Counted from the stretch's first letter, positions 34,310-45,679 are shown. The stretch: 64,000 nt of DNA from Acanthosepion esculentum (GCA_964036315.1 OZ038495.1:30639878-30703877), one strand, 5' to 3'. The notes: a model not told the origin generated them from the letters alone. Translations and numbers: made by a program.

Positions 34310-35095
34310 AAGATATACAAGAAAGGAGAATCAGTACGTGACCAAGATTTAACGTATTGGTGTTTTTATACGATAGTCCATCCAATACAAGGTTCGAGAA
34401 CTAGTCGATGTAGAGGGTTATTATTAAAATGTTTTTGATGGAGATGGATGAATGAAGTGGTAGGAAGTGAAGATTAGGGAAGGGGAGAATGCAAAGATGT
34501 AAAAGCAAATAAAATGGCGGCATTCAAAGACAAAGAACGTGGCATCCAGAAAGTCTACCGGATATGCTGGCGTAGAAATCGACTGGGCGTATAAGACGAC
34601 ACCAAATTTTCAAGTTAAAATATAGATTTCGGGCTATATTCGCCGTACAAGACGCCTCCAAATACTATTCTAAAATATATTGTATTGAATTTATTAAATA
34701 AATTCAATAAACATATATCTTCTTTTTACTCAAGTTCCAATGAAAAAACAGTGGGGAAATATTACCAATTTTACTACCACAATACCATACCTCTTGAGTG
34801 GGTGCTGTGTTTTTTGGTAGGCTATTATAGCAACCTGAATGAGTTTTCCCTGCTAACCATCCATTCGCTCTATTTTCCTCGAATGTGATCTTTAAATGGC
34901 TTTTGAGACACACATTCAGTTGGGTTTTGTTCAACATCATCAAAAAACGCAGCGATACAGAGGATAGCCTACTGTCAAAAGTCTCCCATGTAAACTACTT
35001 ATCATAAACCACAATAATTAAAGTTAACATTTTATACCTGCAGTACAAACGGACTACTATTTTGGGCGTAATTTTTTTTTAAGTTAAAAGGTTTC
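34310..35095. other. No recognised feature
   Basis: AT-rich. Two diverged words of the form gcgtataagacgacacc and gccgtacaagacgcctcc lie 60 bp apart near 34,586-34,660, hinting at an old repeat. Confidence 0.4.
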
Positions 35096-35099
35096 CTTG

Positions 35100-35665
35100 T
35101 ACATATACGATATATTGAATTCATTGCTAGGTCAACTGTTAAGAAAGTTGGTTGACTGTATCCTGTTAGATATTTTTCTTTCCAGGATCTATTTTACATA
35201 TATATAAGTCTACCATTTGTCCAGGTTAAGAATATTTCTGCCACATATGATCCGATGCTCTTGAAATATGTCCAGATATCCTTGATAAAACCCAAGGCAT
35301 CATCCTTTATGTTGATCTTGCATCTCAGCTTCTCTCACTTTCCCGCCGCCGTTTAGTTGCCTCCCTGTGACGTTTCTATAAACACTTTCATGTTAATTGT
35401 CCGGATAATATAAGCCGAGGACTAGGCAGACAACACGGTCTCACAAGTTTACAGTTGATTTGTTTTGATGTAATCATCAGTTTTATGATAAAGTTTCTTT
35501 TCTCGCACTTCTCGCTTGTGGAACTCCCTTCCAGCTCCAGGTTTTCCTGTCACAATTTAAATGCAATGTCAAAAACTATATACCGTGCTCCTGATTACAC
35601 TTCTTCCGTACTCGCTCCTAGGTGTTGTTTCTGTTATCTAATTCTTCCACACCCAGCAACCTCTT
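35100..35665 (+). pseudogene. Decayed LINE C-terminal fragment
   Basis: Residual plus-strand residues include LDKTQGIIFYVDLASQLL, SLSRRRLVAS..RFYKHFHVNCPD and, later, SHFSLVELPSSSRF and LNAMSKTIYRAP. They fit LD..Q.RI...DLASRLQ.LSHRR.VASL.LFYKYFHG.C.DE of CR1/jockey-like reverse transcriptases. A similar fragment on the same strand lies at 45,680-46,040 and shares ttgctaggtc and catataagtctac upstream. Confidence 0.6.
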
Positions 35666-35669
35666 GTGT

Positions 35670-36340
35670 CTCAGTGGCTATTGTCCTCGAATGTGATTTT
35701 TAAATGGCTTTTGAGAGACACACAATTTAATTTCTTTGTGTTGAACTCGATTTTGAAAAAAATGTCTGTCATGTTAAAGTGTGTTGAAAAAATGTTGACA
35801 ACATCTTGAAGGCTTTATCTTAATCAGTTCTTTGGCATAAACACATCCTTGCGTTCGGAGAATTTTTTTTTCTCTCTTGTCGAAATAAAAGAAATACGTA
35901 TTTGACTCATTTCTCTTAAGGACACAAAAAACATGTCAGTACAGTCTTCCCCCTCATGGCTATAAATAAGGAAGTCACTACTTAAAAAAAAAACATCATC
36001 GAATCTGCAATAGTTGTTTCTCTTACATTAGGTCCAGCACTAAATATTTTTTTAGAGACGAACGACAAGAAAGTAAAAATAATAGTATAAACTACTCTTT
36101 CATCTTCATTATAGAGTTTGCAAAATAGATGACGTTGTTAATTTATCCAAATAAAAACAGCGAAAGTCATTATTTAATAGATGTAAAGACACTTCAATGG
36201 ATTGCATTGAAGATGAATCGGCGCACATTCAAGAACATAAAGGTTTGTTTTTCTTTAATTAAAAAATGATACAAGAGAACACATTTAATTTCTAACTTGC
36301 AATAGCAATATAGTGATTTTCCAAGCGTAGCTCATACATG
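35670..36340. other. No feature seen
   Basis: AT-rich DNA with short homopolymers. Confidence 0.45.
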
Positions 36341-36344
36341 GTAC

Positions 36345-36455
36345 AAGACCCAAAGTATTGGGCACAGAGTGAGGATCTAACTCACTACTCAGTCGTAATT
36401 GTTCTAGCGAGACAAGCTTGCTAACCATTACACCACCCCGAGGCGCCCTTTGCAA
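36345..36455 (-). repeat. tRNA-derived SINE head, family IV, copy 2
   Basis: On the minus strand ggtggtgtaatggttagcaa gives a good box A and gtgagttagatcctcac a box B one base off consensus. A gcgcctcgggg stretch precedes them, similar to the copy near 900. Confidence 0.65.
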
Positions 36456-36514
36456 TTGCAATATAAAGCCTTATTAGTCGATACCATAACAACCGGTGTA
36501 AATTTTACAGATTT

Positions 36515-37033
36515 ACTATTTATAGTATTCGGACTGTTATCCTCATTTCATTGCCATATTCACAACGTTTCGGCCGTTGTACGCTCCGTCCTTTGTAGGC
36601 TCCGGCCTTCTTCAGGTGATCGTAATTTCAAAAGGAACACTTCATTTCTTCCACCGGGGGAGATTGTTCTAGTTCCACATGTCATTCCTCTTCCGGATGT
36701 CTCAGTTATTTCTCTTTGTCAACTCTCCAAGTTTGTTTCGCCACTACTGTGGCCTAGTATTGAACTCACAATTCTTTTGGGTCTAGTCGCTGGATCTAAC
36801 GAACGTTTTGACGTTGGTTACATCCAGCAACTAGGAGAGTTGACTTAAAGTGATATAACTGAGACTTCCCGGAAGAGGCATGTCACGTAGCTCTAGAACA
36901 ATCTACCCCGTTAAATGAAACAAAGGGTTCGGTTCGAAATTCCAATCGCCTGAACAAGTCCGGAGCGTACAACAGCCGAAACGTTGTGAATATAGCAAGG
37001 AAGATGAGGATAACAACCCGAATAATGTAAATA
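36515..37033. mobile_element. S1 SINE inverted pair, locus 3
   Basis: The minus arm (36,515-36,805) runs from tagtattcggactgtt through cacaacgtttcggccgttgt to ctggatctaacgaacg. The plus arm begins at cgttggttacatccagcaac and ends with aacagccgaaacgttgtg and ataatgtaaata. The arms meet around 36,803 with almost no spacer, inside the tRNA-like heads. The left arm has a small duplication of the gctccggcctt word. Confidence 0.85.
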
Positions 37034-37358
37034 AAAAGATCATTTTCATTTGATGAAGAAGATTGTTGCAAAAAAAGCGTTGTGTCTCAAATGAAAATTG
37101 AAACTGGGCGATTACCTAATCAATTATTTACAATCGAATTATCAAAACAGATGCGTGTTTGCGTCACTAACATAATGAATCGTATCGGGAACAAGCAGTG
37201 TCTGGTAGACAACTGCTCTGACATTCTATTTTTTTTGTGCCACGGCTACATAAATTAGAGCGTTCTATTAGATTGGCATCAAGATTCCACACTTTTACTG
37301 TTAAAATAGTTAAAATATAACCGCTTAAATAAATATAGCACGATTTAAAACTATATTC

Positions 37359-37361
<3 letters not shown>

Positions 37362-37448
<87 letters not shown>

Positions 37449-37495
37449 ATAGATAGATAGATAGATAGATATAGATATAGATAGATATATATACA
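37362..37495. repeat. (AT)n(GT)n(GATA)n compound microsatellite
   Basis: AT to about 37,400, GT to about 37,446, then GATA/ATAGAT units. Confidence 0.95.
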
Positions 37496-37628
37496 GATAG
37501 AGTAATTTAGAAAATTTAGCACGGATAATGTCCAATAATTAAATCAAATGTTCGCAGAGAAAAAACGTAACACAAGTACATTTGCAGTCATTTTTAATGA
37601 AACGCAGTCACTCCCTTTCAAGCCCGAG

Positions 37629-37731
<103 letters not shown>

Positions 37732-37734
37732 TGG

Positions 37735-38080
37735 TTACCAAACGGCAAGTCTGTTTCATACTTGAACGCAATCTTCACGCTACGTGTGTTTTGTTTTGAC
37801 TAAAGCTTTTAAAATGGGTGTTCCAATATCTTGCACCGATTTAAAACGAAATTCACATTTAAAATCGTTCCAAGTTAAATGGTGGTCAATGGTGGATTAT
37901 AAGAAAGTATTAAAGTCTATTGTACAATCTTATCGGTGACAGTGTTGGCAGTAGCGGTTATGATTCAAATTATTCTAGAGGATATTTAATAGGGATAATT
38001 GTTTATCCGAATCTTCTAATGTACTTTATATTTGAATACATTTGCCCATTAGTATAGCATAACTTAAAACTATTTTTATG
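37735..38080. other. No feature seen
   Basis: AT-rich spacer between microsatellites. Confidence 0.45.
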
Positions 38081-38082
38081 AT

Positions 38083-38089
38083 ATATATA

Positions 38090-38148
<59 letters not shown>

Positions 38149-38209
38149 ATATATTATTATTATTATTATTTATTTTTATGATATATATATATATGTATAT
38201 ATGTATATA

Positions 38210-38243
<34 letters not shown>
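38083..38243. repeat. (TA)n with ATT and TATG interruptions
   Basis: Three TA runs are split by a tattattattatt stretch and tatgtatata units. The word tttttatgatatatatat occurs twice (38,072 and 38,173), bracketing the first run. Confidence 0.9.
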
Positions 38244-38245
<2 letters not shown>

Positions 38246-38321
38246 ATTATGTTGAAAATTTTACACAAAGTCCAATAAATATATCTATTTGTCGCATGCC
38301 AAAAACTTAACACTTAACAAA

Positions 38322-38476
<155 letters not shown>

Positions 38477-38539
38477 TTAGTCACTGTCAGTCACTGTGTG
38501 TTTATCTAAATATAAAAATAAACACGGTAAATTCACGTT

Positions 38540-38675
38540 CATCCCGTACCGAACGCTGATGGCTTAGGGGGAGAAGTTCCGACTGCTGCAAATTCGGGTT
38601 TCGATCCTATTTAGAGGCAACCGGACGTCTAGTTACACTGATGAGCTGCGAAACAGTCTATCTGTGGATGACAAA
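38540..38675 (+). mobile_element. tRNA-derived SINE family III
   Basis: gctgatggcttagggggaga (box A-like) is followed by attcgggtttcgatcc (strong box B, ggtttcgatcc). The tail ctgatgagctgcgaaacagt precedes a short (TA)n end. Only one copy was seen. Confidence 0.6.
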
Positions 38676-38679
38676 TATA

Positions 38680-39340
38680 TATATATATTAACATTCTTTT
38701 TTTTCTCGTGAGATAAAGGTGCCACATCGTTTGATCAAAATTCAGTTCTTATGTGTTGAGACTGGAGTGAACTGCAGGACGTAAGCCTGGGCGATTTTAT
38801 ATGGAAGAAGTTCGCTGCCCAGATTTCATTGACCGCATTCTCCGCCGTACCGGCAGGATCCAAAGTAATACTGGCCATTACATTTGAAGCCGGTTTGTCT
38901 GCAGCAGTTGCCGGAATGTTGTCTCATTTAAACTTAGATTTTTGCTTTCCTAATGTTAAATATATCAACATTGCATCTCCTTTTTCTCTCTTTTTCTTTT
39001 GTTATTAATTGGTATTTTAAGCGTTAGTAGTGTCAAAAAGGAAGTATAAATTATTTTATTGTACGTTATAAATAATGAACGCATAATCTCTGAGTGATTT
39101 AGGCTCAAATCAAAATTTATACTTGCACTTATCTTTGCATTATATGTGTCTATATATTTATACGAGTATTTCGCAATTTGTCTTACCTAACATTTTATAT
39201 ATTAAAAAAATATTATTTTTTGATCTTGCAAAAGACATAAGGTATATAATTATTCCATACATATATTATATATGTTCCAAAGGGTGTCATAACCGGCGGT
39301 GATATAGGGGACAGTGTCACATCGTCTACAAAATGCTTCC
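38680..39340. other. No recognised feature
   Basis: A GC-richer stretch at about 38,765-38,935 has no motif I recognise; the rest is AT-rich. Confidence 0.4.
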
Positions 39341-39399
39341 GTTGTATGCGTTTCGAAAAAAACCTGACAAATAGTCCGCCTCACAACAAATTCCCTCGG

Positions 39400-39565
39400 G
39401 TAGTTGAAGCTCGGCAGCCCAGGAAGGCAGTCTATCTGGGGGAAAGGGAAAACTGTGATTTCAAACTTCTCGCCTTGCAGTCATATCCAAAGGCGGAAAA
39501 GGCTATGGAAGTAAATCCAGGTAGAAAACCCGGAGGGGAACCCGAAGTGCGTTCGGCGTCTGCAC

Positions 39566-39568
<3 letters not shown>
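39400..39568 (+). repeat. SINE family II 3' body fragment
   Basis: Words gtctatctgggggaaaggga and tgatttcaaac followed by gcgttcggcgtctgcac parallel tggtctaggagaaggtcaac, gaattcaaaac and attcggcgtctgcac at 58,150-58,205, in the same order. The head is missing and the end runs into (CA)n. Confidence 0.5.
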
Positions 39569-39569
<1 letters not shown>

Positions 39570-39629
<60 letters not shown>

Positions 39630-39656
39630 ACACACACACCACACACACACACACAC

Positions 39657-39708
<52 letters not shown>

Positions 39709-39740
39709 CAGTACTAATATATATATATATATATATATAT
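39570..39740. repeat. (CA)n(TA)n compound microsatellite
   Basis: About 43 CA units with two minor interruptions, then TA to 39,705, then tcagtactaa and more TA. Confidence 0.95.
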
Positions 39741-39910
39741 TTATAATATAAATTATAAAAATAAATATATATATAAATAAATTAAAAATAAATATAAAAT
39801 AAATATATAAATAAATATAAGTATGAATATAAAAATATAACAATATAAAAATAAAATATAATACAAAATAAATAAAATATAAAATATATAAATATATATG
39901 TGATTCAGTA

Positions 39911-39912
<2 letters not shown>
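39741..39912. repeat. Degenerate A/T-rich simple DNA
   Basis: Almost only A and T, with words aaataaatat and ataaaaat, between two TA tracts. Each tract is preceded by the word attcagtactaatatatata. Confidence 0.85.

Positions 39913-39976
<64 letters not shown>
39913..39976. repeat. (TA)n microsatellite
   Basis: About 32 TA units. Confidence 0.95.
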
Positions 39977-39982
<6 letters not shown>

Positions 39983-40110
39983 ATGAACTCATTTAAAATA
40001 TGTTGTTTTCGCTACACAGTAATAACCATGTTTCAAAAATGGAAGCTAAAAACTTAAAAATTTAATTTTGTAATTTTGGAGTAACTTATTTTTTAAATTT
40101 ACAGAGTTTT
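39976..40110 (+). repeat. Dispersed repeat family D, single copy
   Basis: attataaatgaactcattta followed by aaatatg and cgctacaca matches one arm of the 30,053 palindrome, and ttaaatttacagagttttaa matches its left flank near 30,030. Confidence 0.55.
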
Positions 40111-40132
40111 AACTGTAAGGGTAATACATAAT

Positions 40133-40417
40133 TTACGGGGACCAAGGATACAGAGAAATCCAATCTTCCAGACAAGGGGTGGTAGAGTGTTCATATTTAT
40201 TAACTTTTGTTGTATATACATATATATATATATATATCTGATTCTTGACGACTGATCTAAGAGTTTCGAGCACTTCACTTTCAGCTATAGTCTTTATATT
40301 GTAATGTTTATACGGGAAGAATGGGATTATATTTATTTGTTTATCATTAAGAAACACGTTAAGAATCTCATATTTTAAGCCTGTGAATGATCCTCCCAAA
40401 TATTTCTTCGTCGCCAT
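40133..40417 (-). CDS. Unrecognised open frame
   Basis: A 94-codon minus-strand frame starts MATKKYLGGSFTGLKYEIL and continues through NDKQINIIPFFPYKHYNIK and EVLETLRSVVKNQ, then enters a short (TA)n reading IYIYIYV and ends in non-repeat residues. The first 60 residues have balanced, non-repetitive composition, unlike most frames in this window. I do not recognise the protein. It may be a transposon scrap, a chance frame or an exon; there is no clear splice signal at its 3' side because the microsatellite begins there. Confidence 0.2.
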   Translation of the reverse strand: MATKKYLGGSFTGLKYEILNVFLNDKQINIIPFFPYKHYNIKTIAESEVLETLRSVVKNQIYIYIYVYTTKVNKYEHSTTPCLEDWISLYPWSP

Positions 40418-40419
40418 AA

Positions 40420-41205
40420 TTTGATTAAATAAATCTCTTCTATTTCTGTGTTCTTTCCGTATCTTAAACCACCACCACCAAAAAAAAAAAAAACATTTAA
40501 TTGGTGGAACGGAAGACGAGACTTCTGTACTTCATTAGCTATTTAAACTATTAAATTATTTATTAACTATTTAAAATATGTATACAATCTGGCACAATTC
40601 CTATAAATTTCAAATCTATTCCTCTATTTCGTTGCCTTCTCATGACTCTAAAGAAATAAATACATAAACATTAATAATAGTTTCAAAAATAATTATAATG
40701 AAATAATTATAAAAATTATAGTTATCATTAATTCACTCTTTCTCAACCGATGCGAAGCGACACAGCTTTTTGCGTCTACAAACACAAACATTCACATTAT
40801 TGGATAGACAGTCACCATGAACAGTCTGTCAACAAAAATTTCGTCTCCTTTTCATTTTTTAGTCGATAATAGTAATATTTATCGCTTAGCACTCAACAAA
40901 ATTCGAGTTAAAAAAACAAATACACAGTACTTCTATTTTCCGTCTAAATTATCTAGAAATACAGTATTCATATCCATATAAAAACATACGCTCTTTACTT
41001 ATTCTTTTTCTGTCCGAGTTATATTTAACCCAAACTCACTATTTTACTTAGTTTTACGGTCTCCCTTGTCACCAACACCACATAACAACCAGATAATAAA
41101 TAATACTGGTTATTTGTATTGCTCTTTCTTATATTTTACGATTATTTCTGCATATAGAAATGTAATTATGTTTATAATTATTTACTCACAGTTATAAATC
41201 TCTAT
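40420..41205. other. No feature seen
   Basis: AT-rich DNA without recognised repeats. Confidence 0.45.
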
Positions 41206-41210
41206 AGACT

Positions 41211-41697
41211 GGAATTTTCTACAGGTGTATACATTTTTCTACAGGTGTATAGAATATTCTACAGGTATATACATTTTTCTATAGGTGTATAGAATTTTCT
41301 ACAGGTGCACACAATTTTCTACAGGTGTACATATTTTCTACATGTGTATAGAATTTTCTACAGCTGTATACATTTTTCTGCAGGTGTATAGAATTTCTTA
41401 CACGTGTATACATTTTCTACAGGTATATAGGATTTTCTACAAGTGTCTACATTTTCTACAGGTAAATACATTTTTCTACAGGTGTATAGAATATTTTACA
41501 GGTGTAGATATTTTTTACAGGTGTATACATTTTTCTACATGTGTATAGACATTTCTACAGGTTTATACATTTTTCTGCAGGCGTATACATTTTTCTACAG
41601 GTGTATACATTTTTCTACAGGTGTATTGAATTTTCTACAGGTTTATAGAATTTTCTACAGGTGTATACACTTTTCTACAGTTGTATACATTTTTCAT
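41211..41697 (+). repeat. 20/21-bp minisatellite
   Basis: About 24 units of ttttctacaggtgtataSAN type. Units ending atacat and units ending atagaa tend to alternate, giving a ~41-bp higher-order dimer in parts. Open frames of 87 and 90 codons run through it because the unit has few stops; they read as imperfect FLQVYRIFY repeats and are not genes. Confidence 0.95.
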
Positions 41698-41704
41698 GAA
41701 CCTG

Positions 41705-42145
41705 TGCTTGGGTAAATTTAACCAAGTCAAGTAACTGAACTTGTCGATCTTCTTCGATTTCAGCTGGTGTGGGGTTCTTGACTTGATAATATCCTGCAGG
41801 CTTGTAACGAATCACGAATCTTACGGATAATCAGATGTTATTAGGCCGACTAAAAACAGCTGCCTTTATAGCGTCAATTGAACAGAGAACAGCATGAAAT
41901 AGGATTCGGGCATTCTGGCATTGAACCATTAATCCCAACATCTGTTTGTGTCCACTCGTAGCAGGATGCGGATTATCAGAGAAAAGCTGGCCTTCGTTAA
42001 ACATTCCTCATTGTTGATTCAAGGTTAAGCAAGGGTCAGGAAATGGCTACATTGATACGGTAAATGACTGTCGCTAGCTACGTTGTTTTCACACGATAGT
42101 TATTCACTTTTAGGTCGTACGAATTTGGAGTAGATTTCTTTTAAT
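41705..42145. other. No recognised feature
   Basis: Moderate composition, no motif recognised. Confidence 0.4.
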
Positions 42146-42152
42146 ATCTGTC

Positions 42153-42770
42153 TATATTTCTGAGATGAGGTATTATGTACATTATTTACATTATTCGGAC
42201 TATTGTCCTCAAATTTGTCGCAATATTTGTTACAACGTTTCGGTCGTTGTACACTCCGGCCTTCTTCAGGTGGTTGGAATGTCGAACTGAAATCTATGTT
42301 TCGCACATGAGAGGTAGACTGTTCTAGTTCCACGTGCCATGTTTAATGGATGTCAGTTATCAGTTATCTCCTGTTAATTTTCCCCTAATATGAGCACTGG
42401 TAAAAATGGTTGCTGAAGACATTGGGTTTATAATACAAAGTAATTCATACACAAATGTCCCCAAGGACACAGGGAACAGTGGATAAAGGCGTTGGTTAGA
42501 GCCAGTGACAGGACCCAAAGAGTGTGAGTTCAATACCCGGTTAAGGCAGTGGAGAAATTTCAAAGGGATAACTGATAACTGATATCCATTAGACATGGCA
42601 CGTGGAACTAGAACAGTCTATCCGATTGAGCGAAATAAAGGGTTCATTTCGACATTCCAACTACCTGAAGAAGGCTGGAGTGTACAACGGCCGAAACGTT
42701 GTAACAAATATGGCGACAAAGATGAGGACAATAGTCCGAATAATGTAAATAATGTAAAAGTTGGGCGCTA
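42153..42770. mobile_element. S1 SINE inverted pair, locus 4
   Basis: The minus arm (about 42,153-42,395) starts atctgtctatatttctgaga, has cattattcggactattg, acgtttcggtcgttgtacac and ends within ctcctgttaatttt. The plus arm (about 42,448-42,765) has the head caaggacacagggaacagtg, ataaaggcgttggtt, box B gtgagttcaatacc, and tail caacggccgaaacgttgtaa and caatagtccgaataatg. Heads face inward with a spacer of about 50 bp. Confidence 0.9.
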
Positions 42771-42919
42771 TCAAAAGAATAACGTTCATAAAACTTTTCA
42801 TATTCATTTGGAATCATCTTGTTCATTTTGACTCTTCTTACCGAAGCTTAGAATAAAGCGCAGAATAAATAAGAGTTTAATTTAATGGACAAATTTTAAA
42901 AGTGTACATAAAATAATAT

Positions 42920-43236
42920 TGTTATGGCCCAGGTTCCTTGTACCACGGTGATGGTCCAAGGTAGAACCAATGAAGAATAACTCGAACACAGGCATGGAAT
43001 AACACAGATATATTACAAACAGAATATGTACAAAAGAAGTAGAAGTGTTAGTAATAACAATCAGGTTAGGTTAGAGAGAACTATGTTGTCTCGACCAGTA
43101 TCACTATTACAATGTCTTACAGTTATCGTATGAAGCGATCTGTCTGTAACTGGCTCACTCTGCTGCTTCCTCTTGAGGAACAGCATTTTTGAGGTACGGA
43201 AAAATCCATTCCTATTAGGAGTAAGTTCCCTTAATA
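42920..43236 (-). mobile_element. 3' LTR of Ty3/gypsy-type provirus
   Basis: It starts tgttatggcccagg (so it ends in ..cataaca on the minus strand) and ends gtaagttcccttaata. Immediately right of it, ccccccttcc is the reverse complement of a ggaagggggg polypurine tract, the expected primer site next to a 3' LTR. It shares aactatgttgtctcg, atgtcttacagttatcg, actggctcac and tgctgcttcctcttgagga with the other LTR. It lacks the hairpin cassette present there. No clear target duplication was found. Confidence 0.8.
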
Positions 43237-43289
43237 CCCCCCTTCCAAAGCTTTTGTGTAGCAGGGGTTTTTAATATCTTTTTTCTTTG

Positions 43290-44760
43290 AATCTATTTCC
43301 AAAGGTTCTGTAAATTTTCTTTTTCGAGACGATTTTCTTGGTTCTGGCATTGTTTGCGGTCTTACTTTTTTTTGTCTAACGTACAGAAAATCGTGTCCAT
43401 TACTTCTTTCGGTGGACAGTTAGCATCCTGTAACAGTCTTTTCCTTATTTGGTTTACATGTCTTCTGTGTGAGAATTTTTGTTCCTGAACTATGTAAACC
43501 ATCTTGCCAATTCTTTTCTCAATTGTGTCTTGCTCCCAGTAAGATGTGTTATTTATAGGCTTTAAAAAAACTTTTTCTCCTGGGAGAAATTTTCTTTTTA
43601 GTGCATAGGACTGTGTTACTTGTTTTGTTTTACTTGGTAGCAATTTATCAAATGCTGATCTGATTTTTCTAGCAAACATCACTTCTGCTGGTGATAATGT
43701 TGATGGTGTAGCATTATTTGGCGTTATTCGACATACCTGAAGAAATTGAGGTAATGCTTTCTTCGTAGGCACATCGTAGGATTTTCGTAACACTCTTTTG
43801 AGTGTATCAACGAATCTCTACGCCTGCCCATTTGATCTTGAGTGATAAGGCGGGGATTTTATATGTTTTATTTGATAAATTTCGCAAAACTCTTAGAAAT
43901 CTTCTGGCGTGAATTGCGTTCCATTATCTGTGACTAGGCAATCCGCTACAACAAACCGAGCGAATAGCTCGTGGAGGCATGTCGTTTCTGAAGTAGGAAT
44001 TTTGCAACGAAACACTTCCAGCCATTTTTCTATAGCTATCCACAGTGATTAAATGGTAAAAACCGTCAATTGGTCCTGCATACACTGCGTGTATTCTTGA
44101 CCACGGACGATCAGTCTCTGGCCATGGCTTATGTATGATTGTCGGTGCTTTTGCTGCTAAATTACAACCCTTGCACATTCCCACCATCTGAGTAATATCC
44201 TGGTCCATATTCTTCCAATATACATAGCTTCGTATTAGCGACTTCATTCTATTTTTACCAGGATAGCCCCTATGGAAATCCTTTTTGTAATGTTTTGGGA
44301 ATTACAACCCTTTCGTTCTACATAGAGAAAAACTGTCCAAAATTTGCTCATTTCTTTCTGCTATTTTTGCTTTTGTTTCATTAATAAATTCGTCGTTTTT
44401 GGCTTCATTTTTATGTCTTGCAATGTGACTGGGGAGTTTCTAACTGTACAAAATAGTACTGTCCTGATATCTTCTTCGTTTGGTAAGGCTGCGATTACCG
44501 TATCTTCCAATGGTTCTGTCTTTGTTGGTATAAGTCTCGACAGACCATCCGCATGCCCGATCTTTTTCGTTGGTAAATATTCCAATCTGAAATTATAGTT
44601 CAGAAGAATTGTTCCCCATCTAAGTAACCTATTTGCAGTTTTAACCGATTAGACCGTTTTTGGAACCTAAAATTGTTAGTAACGGTTTGTGATCCGTCTG
44701 AAGAGTAAAATGTCTACCATAGATGTACCTATGAAACTATGTTGTCTCGAAATATCACTA
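43290..44760 (-). pseudogene. Ty3/gypsy-type pol fragment (RNase H and integrase), inactive
   Basis: Minus-strand pieces in order: RNase H residues HRYIYGRHFTLQTDHKPLL and IGHADGLSRL; then the integrase N-terminal zinc region with RSYVYWKNMDQDITQMV and CKGCNLAAKAP; the core with WPETDRPWSRIHAVYAGPID and LITVDSYRKM; GTQFTPEDF; and PPYHSRSNGQA. After this the codon for the catalytic Glu (expected GQAERF) is TAG at about 43,820, and the first catalytic Asp (expected HVDYAGP or similar) is Val. The C-terminal part FLQVCRITPNNATPSTLSPA, EVMFARKIRSAFDKLLPSK and HRRHVNQIRKRLL is open (43,362-43,793) and resembles a GPY/F-type tail. Gag, protease and the reverse transcriptase domain are deleted. Family assignment rests on these motifs. 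Confidence 0.9.
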
Positions 44761-45120
44761 TTCCAATGTCTTGCAGTAATCGTCTGACTCGACTCTGTCT
44801 GTGACTGGCTCACACGATGTTCATTAACACGCCCACGTGTGTCAAATGTGGCACAAGGCCGGTTTAATGTGGGCTTTCCGAGCAAAAATTGCCCGTAGAA
44901 CCCGTATAAACGGGATCGGGTTGGTCAACCTCCCCGAACGAGGCTCTGCCCTTCGGTGGAGCCTCGTCCGGGTTCCTCCCTGACCAGAGGCAGAGAGTTC
45001 GACCGAATAGCCGAGTCGTCCAAAAGGACTGACTGGCTCACACTGCTGCTTCCTCTTGAGGAGCAGTATTTATGAGGTACGGAATAGTCCCTTTCCTATT
45101 ATGGGTAAGTTCCCATAACA
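44735..45120 (-). mobile_element. 5' LTR of the same provirus, truncated, with hairpin cassette
   Basis: It ends gggtaagttcccataaca, the mirror of the 3' LTR start. At 44,735 the RNase H coding sequence is fused directly to the LTR word aactatgttgtctcg, so about 160 bp of LTR, the primer site, gag, protease and RT are gone. Bases 44,816-45,043 are a 228-bp segment absent from the 3' LTR and flanked by tgactggctcacac at 44,802-44,815 and 45,030-45,043. Confidence 0.8.
44816..45043 (+). repeat. GC-rich multi-hairpin cassette, best copy
   Basis: It contains gtggcacaaggccggtttaa, cccgtataaacgggatcggg (stem), cgaggctctgcccttcggtg followed by gagcctcg (a 12-bp stem with a tight loop) and agaggcagagag. 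The stem is kept elsewhere with paired changes (for example ctttgcc/ggcaaag at 25,320). Confidence 0.8.
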
Positions 45121-45254
45121 ATTATAATTGACACTTCTTTGTATTTTGTTTATATAGCAAAAACAAAAGAATACGTTTTTTGTAGCGCGACGATATTTGT
45201 GACGAATTTCTTCGCATGTCCGTCGTTCATCGCACCCGTGATGACATAGTATTT

Positions 45255-45405
45255 TAACCACAGTTTAAGTGTTAACTATTTGTCCATAGCTGGAACCCTA
45301 ACAGGTGATACGACCCCGGGTCAGGGTGGACCTGGGAACACCAACAATTAATAGTTGGTTCCACGCTCTTCAAAACCTCCTGATCAGAGGCCTTGCTGTT
45401 GGACG
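45255..45405 (+). repeat. Dispersed repeat, copy 2 (see 4,890)
   Basis: It shares tccatagctggaacc, gggtcagggtggacc and gggaacaccaacaatta with the minus strand at 4,890-5,045. A short (GATA)n follows at 45,450. Confidence 0.5.
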
Positions 45406-45679
45406 TAGTTTATCGTCTTACCCAGGACGCTATATATATCGTGAAAGATAGATAGATAGATAGATAGATTGAGAAAAATAGACTGATGAAATGGAGACAT
45501 AATTCCTACGAAACTCCGATAAGTGGAATTAAATGAAAACAAATTTATCAACTTATCATGTAAAGATGTGTAAGAAATCGTATTGTTGTAACTGAAGCGT
45601 GTAATCAGCACGGCTGATGCTAACCACCAATAGAGCAACTCTTTGCGCCTTCAGAACATCATGTTTTCCACTTACATGA

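Noticed and set aside
36345..36455. Functional tRNA gene
   Set aside because: Same reason: box-like promoter sites without a cloverleaf.
42911..45130. 5-bp target duplication of the provirus
   Set aside because: Flanks aatat and attat do not match well enough to claim one.
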